Part shown: positions 53,901-63,600 of the stretch, one piece after another
Position numbering within the stretch: position 1 is the stretch's first letter
How the letters are laid out: each line of letters opens with the position of its first letter
NCBI GenBank assembly: GCA_949825045.1
Contig: OX463829.1
Location: forward strand, 248,001-312,000
Direction of reading: 5' to 3'
Source: Argyresthia goedartella
Taxonomy: Eukaryota > Arthropoda > Insecta > Lepidoptera > Argyresthiidae
Length of the DNA stretch: 64,000 nucleotides
The notes under the pieces: model-generated
Databases searched by the model: none
Told to the model about the DNA's origin: nothing
What the model saw: only the letters and a program-made list of their open reading frames with translations
Made by a program: the position numbers and the translations under genes

Positions 53901-54925
53901 TAGAGCCTTGTGTGTTCACTAAAATGTATAATGATGTCAAAATAATCATCACATTATATGTGGATGATTTCTATGTTTTTTCTAACAGTGCGAAAGAGAC
54001 AGAGAATTTGTTTACTGTATTATGTTCTAATTTTCAGATTAAAAATTTAGGACAAGTGCAACAATGTTTAGGCATGCGTGTTAGAATAGATAAACAGAGA
54101 AATGTAATTACATTAGATCAGGAAGAATATGTGGAGAAGTTATTGTATAAATTTAATATGCTAAAATGTAAAGATACCACAACTCCTATGGAATGTAAAT
54201 TAAATATTGAAAAGTGTGAAACTTATGATAAAAAGATCCCTTATCAACAATTGATTGGGAGTCTTATGTACTTATCAGTATTGACACGACCTGATATAGC
54301 CTTTAGTGTCAGTTTTCTTAGTCAGTTCAATAACTGATACAATAATGTTCATTGGAACTATGCGAAAAGAATTCTTAGATATTTAAAGAAAACTAAAAGT
54401 TTTTGTTTAAGTTATGTAAAAGAAAAAGCTGAACTCGTTGGCTACGTTGACGCAGATTGGGCGAGTAACGTTATAGACCGTAGATCTTATACCGGCTTTT
54501 GTTTTAAAATGTCGGGTTCAGCCATTTTTTGGGAAAGTAGAAAACAGCGAACAGTGGCTTTATCCAGTATGGAAGCAGAATACATGTCAATAGCTGAAGC
54601 GTGTAAGGAAGCTATGTATTTGAGAGCTTTGCAATGTGAGATTACAGGTAATGATATCTGTACTGTATCTCTGTTTAATGATAGTCAGAGTGTGCAGCGG
54701 TTAGTGGCAGATAATGTTCTTCATAGGAAAAGTAAACATATTGATATAAGATATCATTTTTTGAAGGATGCTGTAAATAATAAAGTTATTAATTTAAGGT
54801 ACTTGCCAACAAGTGCTATGCCAGCTGATGTTTTGACTAAATCTCTTTGTGTTAATAAACATTATAAGTGTTTAGATGGTCTGGGAATCAGTCAGATAGA
54901 TAGTAAGAAATTATGCACAATGTAA
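50928..54925 (+). pseudogene. copia gag-pol polyprotein (three breaks)
   Basis: Gag of UBN2 style (KLKGRENYSEWAFAAENYL), zinc knuckle CYRCNEYGHYKNQC near 51657, protease WYLDSGASAHMT near 51781, and a GAG-pre-integrase HRRMGHLN. Integrase runs from IHADVAGPMETTSLGG; a TAA at 52533 interrupts it; [10 protein letters not shown] and [14 protein letters not shown] follow. [10 protein letters not shown] and [20 protein letters not shown], a frame break and loss of roughly 25-30 residues near 53693, then HLDVKTAFLNG and the catalytic LYVDDFYVF. A stop at 54335 precedes YVDADWASN and SSMEAEYMSIAEA (RNase H). The single-frame ancestor would be about 1,350 codons. Inactive as it stands. Confidence 0.92.
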
Positions 54926-54959
54926 TTTCAGAATTTTAGTTTATTAGCTGTAGTCGGGG

Positions 54960-55045
54960 TGTTAAAATAGTATTTTTGTATACTGGTAACACCTAATAAA
55001 CAGTCTCTTGTCTTTGGATCTCATACCGTGTTTCACTATCTAAAA
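54960..55045 (+). repeat. Right LTR of the copia element
   Basis: Matches the left LTR apart from a few bases. A short GGGG purine run (TAGTCGGGG) precedes it as a weak polypurine tract. Confidence 0.9.
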
Positions 55046-55433
55046 GGTATGTTGTTCTGGTAATTTATGAAATGTACTCGTTGCATGTAGCTCAAACTAT
55101 GCTAGGCTCATAACACTGATGTCAAGACATATAGCCATAAGAATGGAAGTTGCCAAAGTCCACCGTTTATAAGGTTTTCCAAAACATTCAAAATACCTAC
55201 CTATATTATGTAGACTTACTACATATTATTTTTATTTTAGATTCAGAAGACGAAGAGGAGACCACTGCTGGCGCGGCCAACGATATGGAAGTTGAAGACG
55301 CTTTTGACTTCCGGCAGAAGGGCTTTCAGCAGCGGGCAAACCTTATTAGTTATTTTACATAAAAAAATAAACACAATCTTATACTTTTAAATATATTTCT
55401 TAAACTATATTGTTATTATTTTGATTGAATGAT

Positions 55434-57451
55434 TCATGCATCTGGTCTGGCGGTAACAGCGGCTGTGTTTACCCTTATAGCGGCTGTTAATTCCGCGACC
55501 GACTCCCTCAAAGTTTCGCGCATCAAGCGGGAATTTTCGTTCAACGCCTGCAGCAACAGGAGTGCAGGCGAATTCGGCTGCTCTGCAAAGTAAGCAAAAG
55601 ACTTCATAAGTATTTGTAGTATGAAGTACTATAACAGAGACATAAATAAAGATTTTGTAAGCATAACACTTATTGCTCTCATTATTCATATCTTGATTAG
55701 CAACAGCCTAACTTAAATATGCAACAAGGTCAACAACCATTTAACCAATTAATATAAAAATCAAAAGACACTCAATCCATACTCTTGACCGAGACGGCAT
55801 AAAGATCTCAGACAGTAGAAAATACAAACAACATGGAAATTTTAGTAGCCTAGGACTTTTCTTGGCCGGCAAGTTTATCAACACATAATTGATTAAGTGG
55901 CATTTATAACAGCAACAACTAGAATGACTTGGTTTGTTGTACTGACCACGGCATGGCCTTCGCACTGCCCGCCTGCCTGCTCCTGATGGGCCGACCTCAG
56001 CAGCAGGGGCTGCTTGTGGTTGCTGGTCTGCCTCACGAGCAAGCGCTACTTGCTCTTCTTCTCCTTCATAATGTATATACATGGCAGGTTCCGACGGTGT
56101 AACCGACGCAGGAAGAGCGACATCTATGGGATCCTGTAATTGACCAAATCAAATTTACTAGAATACATACTTGCATCATATTTCATATTCAACTCAACTA
56201 CTTAATTGGGCCCACAATTAAAAAACCATACTAAGTTATAATAATAGATTGATAGCTACATAGATAAAATTGCATTCTGCAAATACACCTATTTGTACTT
56301 CTAATAAAACATTACTATACATAACAGACCCTACGTTTATGTAATTAGATGTAAAGATAAATATAAAATATAGTTTATACTAATGAATAACAACCTAGAA
56401 CCTACAGTCTGTATCTATGTTAGTAAAAGTATATTACCTGTAGGCCAAACTCCAATTCTCCAAACTCATAGATACAGGCCCGGCCTATAGTGTCCAACAC
56501 TCTTTCATCCTGGTCACTTAGGACCGGGCCTGCAGGTCCTCCTCCTGTGCCAGTCACACCGTCGCGAACTTTTCTGGCCTTGGTTTTGACTTTGTTCGCC
56601 CACAACGTCCATGCCTATACAATACAATTTAAAAAGAATACATTATACAATACAAAAAAAATCATGCATGACATAACTTTCATTATTAAGCTATGTTCTC
56701 CGGCTAATTCTTGGCGAGTTAATCTATTAGTATCACTTATGTGTCTCATACTCGGTGGTAGCTGTGTCAGTGGCCCTAAAAGGGCAGCTTGATATCTTCT
56801 GACAGTTGGGTTGGCCACTATTCAGGGTTGACACCCCTCCATCAAACCGGCATGGAGCCAGCATGGTGGAGTAGGTCTCAATCTTACTCGTATCCAAGTA
56901 AAGGCCCGTGCCCCTGGGTGGGGACATATGGGCTTCATATTATTATGTGTATCATTCTCACACTCTAGTATCTGGTCAGTGGAAACTTATCTAAACAAAT
57001 ATTAGACATACCGATTGCCAATCCCTTACATTTCTGGCGCAGCCCAACATATTGAGCTGTGTGGCCAGGGCCGACCACTGATCACTTATTGTGGGGCTAG
57101 CTCTATTCCCTGCAATAGTTTAGGAAAGTAAAAAAATATGCCTTCGTCCTAACTATTTGTATTTTGATTGCGCGGGAAAATTGCCGGCGGATTTCTGTCG
57201 TTTATACCGAGTCTGGTGGGTCTTCTCATCTCGAATAAGAGCAAAATAGATAGGTGGGTACCATGCCAGACATGCATATCAGTGTCCCATGAGAAGTCGC
57301 AATCACAAGTCACAAAACACAACACAATCTGTTTTCCAAACAAACAAGTTATTACAATGCACATACCCCGAACCATATAATTGTTTGAGTGGAGCCGCTC
57401 TAAAAGCAGCTCTTTTTGCCGTTTCGACATTCTTTTTCTTGTATTCTCCAT
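55434..57451 (-). CDS. Harbinger-2 accessory gene, Myb/SANT-like DNA-binding protein, five exons, intact
   Basis: Exons 57451-57367, 57109-57012, 56614-56438, 56133-55947 and 55582-55434 sum to 696 nt, 231 codons plus stop, with no internal stop. Donors are GTATGT, GTATGT, GTAATA and GTCAGT; acceptors ATTGCAG, TATAG, ATTACAG and TTTGCAG. The N-terminal 80 residues read MENTRKRMSKRQKELLLERL, SDQWSALATQLNMLGCARNV and AWTLWANKVKTKARKV, the three-tryptophan Myb/SANT-like fold of PIF/Harbinger accessory proteins. A glycine-rich linker, an acidic/alanine-rich middle and a C-terminal coiled coil (LLLLQALNENSRLMRETLRE) follow. It is convergent with the transposase, 72 bp apart. Confidence 0.8.
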
Positions 57452-57457
57452 CTCCAA

Positions 57458-58160
57458 TGCGAATTACAGCAAAATTTAAAAATCTCAGGAAAATAATAAT
57501 GAAATGACGACTGATGAAGTTAAAATGACAGTCTGTTCGCGCCCCGACAAGCAACACAAACGTTCTGAAACTGATTGAATATAATTTTAGTTTATTCAAA
57601 ATGGGTTTGCCCGTGGAATTATTATTGAAAATATCTTAATTTTTTTATTTTAATCACTATAAAATGCACGTAGGTATTATAATAAATTAATAATAATTTG
57701 AAAATATATTTGAACAGTTTCTTTATTTGACTATGACGAAATATATCGAGAAATAAAAAGATACATTGTGGTTCAGAACTGTCCCTAGGGGCGGTAATCC
57801 GTTTAGTTGGAAAAAAAAACGACAACTTTTCTTAGTTTGCGTTTAGAGAGCGTGACTTCCAAATACCGATTAACGTAAATCAAACTAATATTAGTTCAAA
57901 AAATAGTTTAGAGCGGCTAGTTGTCCGTGCCTTCCAAATCGCAAAAACTATTGACAAATAACGTTAGGAGACATAATATTTTTATAAAAAGTACATCCAT
58001 TCCCGGCGTTACCCTTATCTATTTATGTATAATGTTTATGTTGTCTAGTGGTTTAGTAGTATTCATATAAGCTATCTGCATCTTAGTCTTTCAGCAGAGC
58101 CCCGATGAAAGAGAAAGATGCAAATAGCTACGTCACGCACCGTCGTGGATGAATACTACT
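57458..58160. other. Right flank of Harbinger-2 and unassigned DNA
   Basis: 57840-57950 holds the inverted subterminal phrases described for Harbinger-2. No gene seen elsewhere. Short frames here are antisense or chance. Confidence 0.4.
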
Positions 58161-58164
58161 ACAC

Positions 58165-58340
58165 GAGTACCTACCTAAGATACAGGGAATCCTAGTTTGT
58201 GGCTAGATCAATGTGTGTAAACTGTGTCTCAGATGTATACATACATAAATATACTCACGGCTTTATTCCCCTATAGGGGTGGCCAGAGCTGCAGGATCAC
58301 AAAGCGATCCTACGGCCAGATGTATTATTATTTTTATTAT
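58165..58340 (+). mobile_element. SINE 3' fragment and adjoining element tail
   Basis: 58177-58240 shares ATACAGGGAATCCTAGTTTG and GCTAGATCAATGTGTGTAAA with the SINE end at 62753-62800. 58262-58340 (GGCTTTATTCCCCTATAGGGG and a TTATTATTATT run) looks like the inverted 3' end of another short element. Confidence 0.6.
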
Positions 58341-58560
58341 TATAGTTAAATAAGAGTTCGGTTGAATATTATTTCAAGTAGGTACATAATTTAATCTCAA
58401 GCTAGTCAAGTTATCTGGTAGGCGGAGGACGTTTTAAAAAATACAGTTTAATTAAATGTAGAGCGTCTATTCTCTTTTATACCAAGTCTAAGACTAACTT
58501 ACAAACTACTTATCAACTAGGCCGTGAGCACTCTAGGTGCCTGGCGCGACAACATCCGCC
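58340..58560 (-). repeat. Putative 3' LTR of the errantivirus-like element
   Basis: Non-coding stretch after the env stop, possibly starting TGTTGTCGCG on the minus strand (58553). A TATA-box-like TATAAAAGAG at 58473-58483 fits a U3 promoter. No second LTR is available to confirm its limits. Confidence 0.45.
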
Positions 58561-58613
58561 TGTCGACTCAGCGTCTGGACCTGTTACTTTGTGGTCATAA
58601 GGAAAAGCATTGT

Positions 58614-60148
58614 TTAGAATATTCTGCTAGGTCCAGCAGCTTTGGTAGAGTCGCCTGACGTAACTCCTCCCTCCTTAAGATCGAAGCTCTCTTTTGGAGG
58701 AGAATTCTCTTCTGGAGCAGAGCTTCGATTGAACATCTGTAAAATTCTAAAACGGTACTTATATGCTAGAGTACACAATAAAATCAAAAGCGCTACATTG
58801 AGTCCAATTGTCCAAATGCTAACACCTCTCACTGAGATTATTGACTTTTCACTTTCACCATTTTCACTAACACTTTTCGTCAGGGCATAGGAGAGGAACT
58901 GGTCAGAGTGTCGATAAGGGGGCGGAAGCCCAACCGAGGAACTTCAGGTCGTCGAGGTCCACTCCCTCCAGGTTCATCGGTGTACCAGAGTTAGTGTCTG
59001 CCGGCTGGTTTACAGTGGGCAGGTTTACTATGGGCAGCTGCGCGTACCTGAGGTCGTCAGTATCTGTATGGTGTATTCTTAGACTGATATTTCCAACTTG
59101 AACCTCGCAAGTGTCGTCGAGTGTAAGTATGTAGGTTCCATGGATCTTCTGATGGAACACTTCGTTGATGCAGGTCCGCGAGAGCAACCTTTCCTCTTTG
59201 CTGTAAAGTATCCATCTGTTGGGCTGGATCAACTGTATTTTGTCATGTATTCAAAGTTTGTAATAGATGTAAGTATCTCTACTAACCAGTGGTATTTCTT
59301 GGAGATAATTGATTTGGTTACCCTTAAAATAAGTTTTTAATGTAATACTTTGTTCAATTCTGACCAAATTTTCCAATTTCGGTGGAAATATTAATTTTTC
59401 TACTTTGTATATACTTTCTCAAATATGCAGCAGCTTACTCGAGTCTATATAGATAGATTGGTGTAAGATACCAACTTTACTTAAAGCTAAGCTAGTTTCG
59501 ATCTCATTCGGTCTAATATGAAGAGACTGAAAATTATGAATCAACAAGTTGTATGTGTTAATAATTTGACTTCCAAGGGGATTAAGTTATTCCGTTTTCA
59601 GGATTTCACTCACTTCAGTGGTTACCCTTTTGATTGCTGATTTAATCTGAATGAGGTCGTCATTTAGTTTAAATGTGGTATTTGCCAAAGTATGAACCAT
59701 TTCAGTGATCAACGTCAGTTTCCGGTTACTCTTATTATGATTGGTCTTTACTTCGCTGATAATTTGATCATAACGAATAGCGTCGTCATTGTCAAGCTGA
59801 TTTTATAATTGAACCAATGGGGTTAATGAGTCCACGTTTTACTCGGATGGTTGGTGCAACTTGCTGAAGCTTTTCTACGGTTATATTTTCTATAAAATCT
59901 GTTTGTATTCTTAAATCTATGAAAGTACAAGTAAAGTTCTTATCTAAATAACTAACTAACCTATTGAGTTGCGATGTCCTCGCTACATTTGTCTGCAAAT
60001 CGTCCGCGACTGATTGAAAGTCGAGAGTCTTTGCTATTATCCAGTTGTCGTTGCTAAGTACCGCTACGCCATGCTTGACGGGCAGGACGCCTGGGTTATT
60101 ATTTAACGCCTGGAGTTGAAGTGCGTGGAGAAGTACCACCATGGCCAC
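58614..60148 (-). pseudogene. Errantivirus env (F-like envelope glycoprotein), broken
   Basis: The 5' frame (60148-59792) begins with a signal-peptide-like MAMVVLLHALQLQAL and ends shortly after a basic RVKR furin-type site followed by a glycine/isoleucine-rich, fusion-peptide-like segment, the layout of baculovirus F-type proteins. A frameshift lies near 59795. The middle, partly coiled-coil region (59790-59600) is in another frame. The 3' frames (59232-58903 and 58832-58614) show an ectodomain end and then a single membrane span (WTIGLNVALLILLCTLAYKY) with a short charged tail. At least two breaks (about 59795 and about 59600-59232). It would mediate membrane fusion of an intact relative; this copy cannot. 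Confidence 0.8.
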
Positions 60149-61170
60149 TGCCTGGATGAGCAGGTGCCTGCAATGGACGTTTTACATTCTTAACTGGTAC
60201 TTTTGTGTCACGGTGACCGACTCGAATAGGGAATATATTTCTATCGGTTTCTCCTATAACTAAAGCTGTTGAGTACCGGGGTTTGTTCTTTCTTGAGCGC
60301 TTATTTGCTTTAATTTCATTTGCGTAAATTGTATCACCGGGTTCTATTGGAAATTCTGTTTCACCTCCTCTTTTCTTAATGATTTTTTCCTTTTTCTTGG
60401 CGGTCTGCTCTGCTAGATGGTTATAAAGGTATTTTGTGCGTTTAGCGTGATCTTTAACTAGTGGTTGGGTGTATTTTTTTTTCGAAATTAGCGTCAAAAG
60501 CGTGTCTTGAATCTGTGTGTCTTAGCAGGACTTCGAATGGGGTTAAACCTGTGGTAGAATGGATACTATAGTTGTATGCCATTACGGCGTAAGTCATCAC
60601 CGATGCAGCATCTGTGAACTTATGCTCGTATTTGGCTAGCCTGTAAATTTCTATTATGGTAGAGTGAAATCTCTCTATTAGACCCATAGAGTTAGGATTA
60701 TTCGGGGTTCCTATGTGTAGATCGACTTTGTGTAGTAAAAGGAATTCTTTCATTAATGAGTTGTTAAATTCAGATCCAGGATCTGAGCTGATTTTCAGGG
60801 GTATGCCATAGAAGGAAAAGTATTTTATAAGAGCTCTAACCACATCGGGGGTAGAGTGGTTGGCGATTTCAAAGGCTTGTCCTATTTTGCTGAAGGCATC
60901 TATTATAGTTAGGTAATAGCGACCTTCTATAGAAAACAGGTCGATAAATATCTCCTCTAGAGGTTTGGTTTGGGTTTGGGTTAGTTGAAGTTGAGGTTTG
61001 ATGGGATTTCTGTCGTACTTCATCTTACGACAGATTTCACATGAATTTATCACACTCGCTATTATCTGATCTATATTACGCCAAAAGTAGGTGCGTTTAA
61101 TGTGGGCTAAGCTTTCTCTAATGCCACGATGACATGTCTTTCCATGATGGTATTTTCTCTCGCTCTCTTC
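60099..61170 (-). pseudogene. Errantivirus integrase (end of pol), one frameshift
   Basis: An HHCC zinc-binding region starts near 61160 (YHHGKTCHRG, then CEIC), followed by the catalytic core: EIFIDLFSIEGRYYLTIIDA (D), ISSDPGSEFNNS (D) and SMGLIERFHSTI (E). I count 35 residues between the second aspartate and the glutamate, the DD35E pattern. TGLTPFEVLLRH closes the core. A shift in an A run near 60480 separates the C-terminal region (KKYTQPLVKDHAKRTKYLYN, GDTIYANE, PRYSTALVIGE) that ends at 60099, overlapping the env start by about 50 bp. The N-terminal rest of pol is missing. Confidence 0.87.
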
Positions 61171-61782
61171 TTCAAAGATAACCTTAAAATAATACTAACA
61201 CCCTATATAAAACACCATATTTATCTATATTCATATTATCTACTATTACTATACTATTACTATCATATTTTCCATATATTACACAATCGTCTCTCAGATC
61301 TTCAGCTTCACTATGTCAACTTTGATACCGATAGGAAATTGTAACTCCAACTTCTCACATGTCTCAAACCCTTCTAGCCACATTTTGCACTTCATCTTAA
61401 ATCTACCAAAGCAAATTATCTCACTGACACACATACGGAGCTAAATAAAATAAACAAAGACCTGGAAAACATGTATGAAAGAAGTTGCACTGAAGTAGAC
61501 CAACTAGAAATATGTGAGAGTATGCTTAAAGGTTTTAGTCTTAATATCCTTACTTACAATATCCGAAGTATATCGCATAACTTTGACCAATTTTTACTTA
61601 TTTTCAATAGAATTAATATAAAATTTGACTTCATTGTCCTCACTGAACGCTGGTTACAGGAGGGAACCATAGTGGGTCTGCTTGACGGTTACACGTCTTA
61701 TCGCTCTAGAAAATTTATTAACAAGGCAGGAGGTGTGGTCATATATGTTAGATCCAGCTGGAACGCAGTAATGGATGAGCCA

Positions 61783-62822
61783 GACGACCCGAATGGCCGA
61801 GTCGGCAGTGACCCTGCCTACGAAACCAAGGGTCCCGGGTTCGAGTCCCGGCGGGGGCAAATATTTGTTTGATGATAACGGATACTTGTACCCTAGTCAT
61901 GGTTGTTTATCTATCTAAGTATAATACTTAGTCGGTCCTTAAGTTCTGTCACATGATAGATAAAACTCAGCAATAAACTTTTTCTTATTCGTATTATACA
62001 TTATTAAAAAGCTTATTTTATACGAATCAAATTGCAATAGAATACATTTTGTACGATTATCGCAATATGACAAAAAACCTTATAACTTGAGACAATCGCG
62101 AACCCAAAACACGCCGCAACTGACAAAAATACCACTTACCACAAATTTAATAAAAAACAGTGTTCCAGATAACCAACAAGGTTTTTTTATTTATTCTGAA
62201 ACCTCGATTTTAGACCATGCTTAACAACTAGCATTTGCTTTTCTGTTAGCTTTCAGTTCCAACTGCTCCCAAAGAGAACTTTACGTACTTTTTACGTTTT
62301 CAGAAAAACGTATAAAAATGATCTTGTGGGCAACAAGTACACTACGTAAAATGTGAATATGAAAATTAGTTTTACCCAGACTTAGTTATCTTATGCTTCA
62401 AAATGAAGGTAACGGGTTCAGGGAGGGTTCTGACTAAAATCTCACGTAAGTTTGAAATATTTTAAGAGTCATGGAAAAAAGATAAAGTGAATCACGTCCG
62501 TATTTTTGATTGGGTAAAAAAGTGCAAAATCTCTGAAGAAACTAGCATTTGTGTAATATGGCTTTAAGCATTTAAATCCAATAATCGTTCTAATTTATCA
62601 GTATTTAATGAGCTATCAAACCATATTATAGTATTAAATAAAATAAAACTTGGTATTATTTACTATGCAGCAAAATATTTGTGACAGAACTTATGGACCG
62701 ACTATGTATTTATCTATATAAGTATGTGTATCGTTGTCTAGCACCCAAGATACAGGGAATCCTAGTTTGGGGCTAGATCAATGTGTGTAAATAGTGTCCA
62801 AGGTATTATTATTATTATTATT
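61783..62822 (+). mobile_element. tRNA-derived SINE split by a MITE
   Basis: The head has TGGCCGAGTCGG (box A) and GGTTCGAGTCC (box B) with a perfect CCGGG/CCCGG T stem (61797-61859). The body and 3' part (GTGTATCGTTGTCTAGCACC, GCTAGATCAATGTGTGTAAA) and a TTATTATTATT tail match the common lepidopteran SINE style. With the MITE (61931-62702) removed it is about 270 bp, a normal SINE size. Inserted in LINE-G. Confidence 0.82.
61931..62702. mobile_element. MITE-like element, 772 bp, TA target duplication
   Basis: Ends are 23-bp inverted repeats (GTCGGTCCTTAAGTTCTGTC..., 22 of 23 matching), flanked by TA at 61929-61930 and 62703-62704. No transposase frame inside. TA duplication suggests mobilisation by an IS630/Tc1/mariner-type enzyme. 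Confidence 0.85.
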
Positions 62823-63600
62823 ATTCTGAAATACGTGACGCCAACTGCATTACTATTGATATACCAAATAAACTCACAGTTCTAGGCATATACCAGTCAC
62901 CATCCTTCAAAGACACGAGTAACTTCCTCAATTCCCTAGACACGACTCTTCAAACCTAACATCCAACAAATGCCTTGTCCTCGCAGGAGATATAAACATC
63001 GATATCATGCCTGAAGTAAATTCCCACAGCCAATCCGAATACCTGTGCCTAACGGCAGAACATGGACTTGTCCCAGCCATAAATAAACTAACAAGACTTA
63101 ACTCCTGCCTCTACCATATTTTTGTTAATGATAAGGTAACCTCAGAAGGAGTGGTTTTCACGACAGCAACGACTGACCATAATCTTGCAATGGTTGGTCT
63201 CTCAGTTTCACATCCTAATAAGAAAAATCACTCCCGATTAGTTCAAAGAGTTAACTATAATGCCATTGAAGAGGAATTAAAAGCGGTTGATTGGTCCGAC
63301 GTTCTCCAATCGACAGTAGCCTCGGAAACTGCAAACTACTTTACTAATATTTTATCTAAAACTATCGAAAAACACACGGAAATCATAAAAGTCAGTCGAA
63401 GCAAATACAACTTAAAGCCATGGATCACGCCAGGCCTCCTCAGGTGTATGAGGCATCGTGATGCCTTGCATGCTAAAGCCCGCAAACACCCATCAAATCC
63501 CATCCTTCAGGTAACCTACAAACGATATCGAAATTTCTTCATTAATCTACTTCATAAATTAAAGCACGAGTACGAAAGTATAACCTCACACACAAGCACA

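Larger units (their letters stand above)
50659..55045 (+). mobile_element. Ty1/copia-type LTR retrotransposon
   Basis: 87-bp LTRs at 50659-50745 and 54960-55045, flanked by GGTAT (50654-50658 and 55046-55050). After the left LTR comes GGCTATGGGCC, close to the half-tRNA(iMet) primer site used by copia-like elements. The coding part 50928-54925 has gag, protease, integrase, RT and RNase H in Ty1/copia order. The LTRs are very similar (a few differences), so the insertion is fairly recent, yet pol is broken in three places. Confidence 0.93.
49431..55362 (+). pseudogene. Harbinger-2 transposase (HARBI1-like), five visible exons, internal deletion
   Basis: Exons: 49431-49501 (MDIEYGYDIVAAFLALDEES), 49693-about 49841 (RLQERASMQGLRDSSNPFML, FIELFGLPTTAVQQII), 50150-50294 (VSDANCKILSINPNFPGSTH, GERGNWLLG), 50400-50654 (DKGYPLLPWLMTPLAGAPAG, RNVVERCFGRLKGKFRCLHQ, CCTLHNMWLQGTFD) and 55241-55362 (DSEDEEETTAGAANDMEVED, to ANLISYFT and stop). 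Splice sites GTAAGT, TTCTTGCAG, GTTAGT and TTTTAG are visible and phases agree. About 85-90 residues between exons 2 and 3, with the first catalytic aspartate, are absent from the DNA. Copia lies in the last intron donor. Not able to catalyse transposition. Confidence 0.82.
49020..57950 (+). mobile_element. Harbinger-2 (PIF/Harbinger) holding a copia element
   Basis: Contains a plus-strand HARBI1-like transposase (exons 49431-55362) and a minus-strand Myb/SANT-like gene (57451-55434), tail to tail, the two-gene layout of PIF/Harbinger. Similar subterminal phrases lie on both sides: AATCGGTATTCGGAAGGC near 49027 and, inverted, CTTCCAAATACCGATTAACG near 57859, and GGAAGGCA near 49132 with TGCCTTCC near 57928. 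Exact ends and target duplication are unresolved. Its left edge lies inside tandem copy 2. Confidence 0.65.
58340..61185 (-). mobile_element. Errantivirus-like Ty3/gypsy element, 5'-truncated
   Basis: Only the integrase end of pol (61170-60099), env (60148-58614) and a putative 3' LTR (about 58340-58560, with TATAAAAG on the minus strand near 58476) remain. The order pol then overlapping env is that of insect errantiviruses such as gypsy and TED. Gag, protease, RT and the 5' LTR are absent: sequence similarity stops abruptly near 61185. Confidence 0.85.
61190..63574 (+). mobile_element. LINE-G, plus-strand LINE fragment with nested SINE and MITE
   Basis: Endonuclease starts at about 61530 and resumes at 62824 after a SINE. 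The coding sequence then continues through the pre-RT linker to 63574, where it is cut off by the start of LINE-H. There is no RT core. 61190-61470 upstream has no clear ORF1. Confidence 0.75.
61471..63574 (+). pseudogene. LINE-G ORF2 endonuclease and linker, interrupted
   Basis: Part 1 (61471-about 61770) reads FSLNILTYNIRSISHNFDQF, DFIVLTERWL and NKAGGVVIYVRSSWNAV. Part 2 (62824 on) reads CITIDIPNKLTVLGIYQSPS, then after a shift LVLAGDINIDIMPE, SCLYHIFVND and TTDHNLAMVGLS, and the linker VNYNAIEEELKAVDW to WITPGLLRCMRHRDALH and LKHEYE. The first part runs on into the SINE head as a 133-codon frame, which is an artefact. A stop lies near 62960. Confidence 0.8.

Noticed and set aside
55741..56082. 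113-codon single-frame protein
   Set aside because: Part is exon 4 of the Myb/SANT-like gene, followed by intron; not a separate gene.
57149..57457. 102-codon single-frame protein
   Set aside because: Only its first 28 codons or so are exon 1 of the Myb/SANT-like gene; the rest reads through the intron.
61783..61862. Functional tRNA gene
   Set aside because: A good T arm and both pol III boxes, but the acceptor stem does not pair and a SINE body follows; treated as a SINE head.
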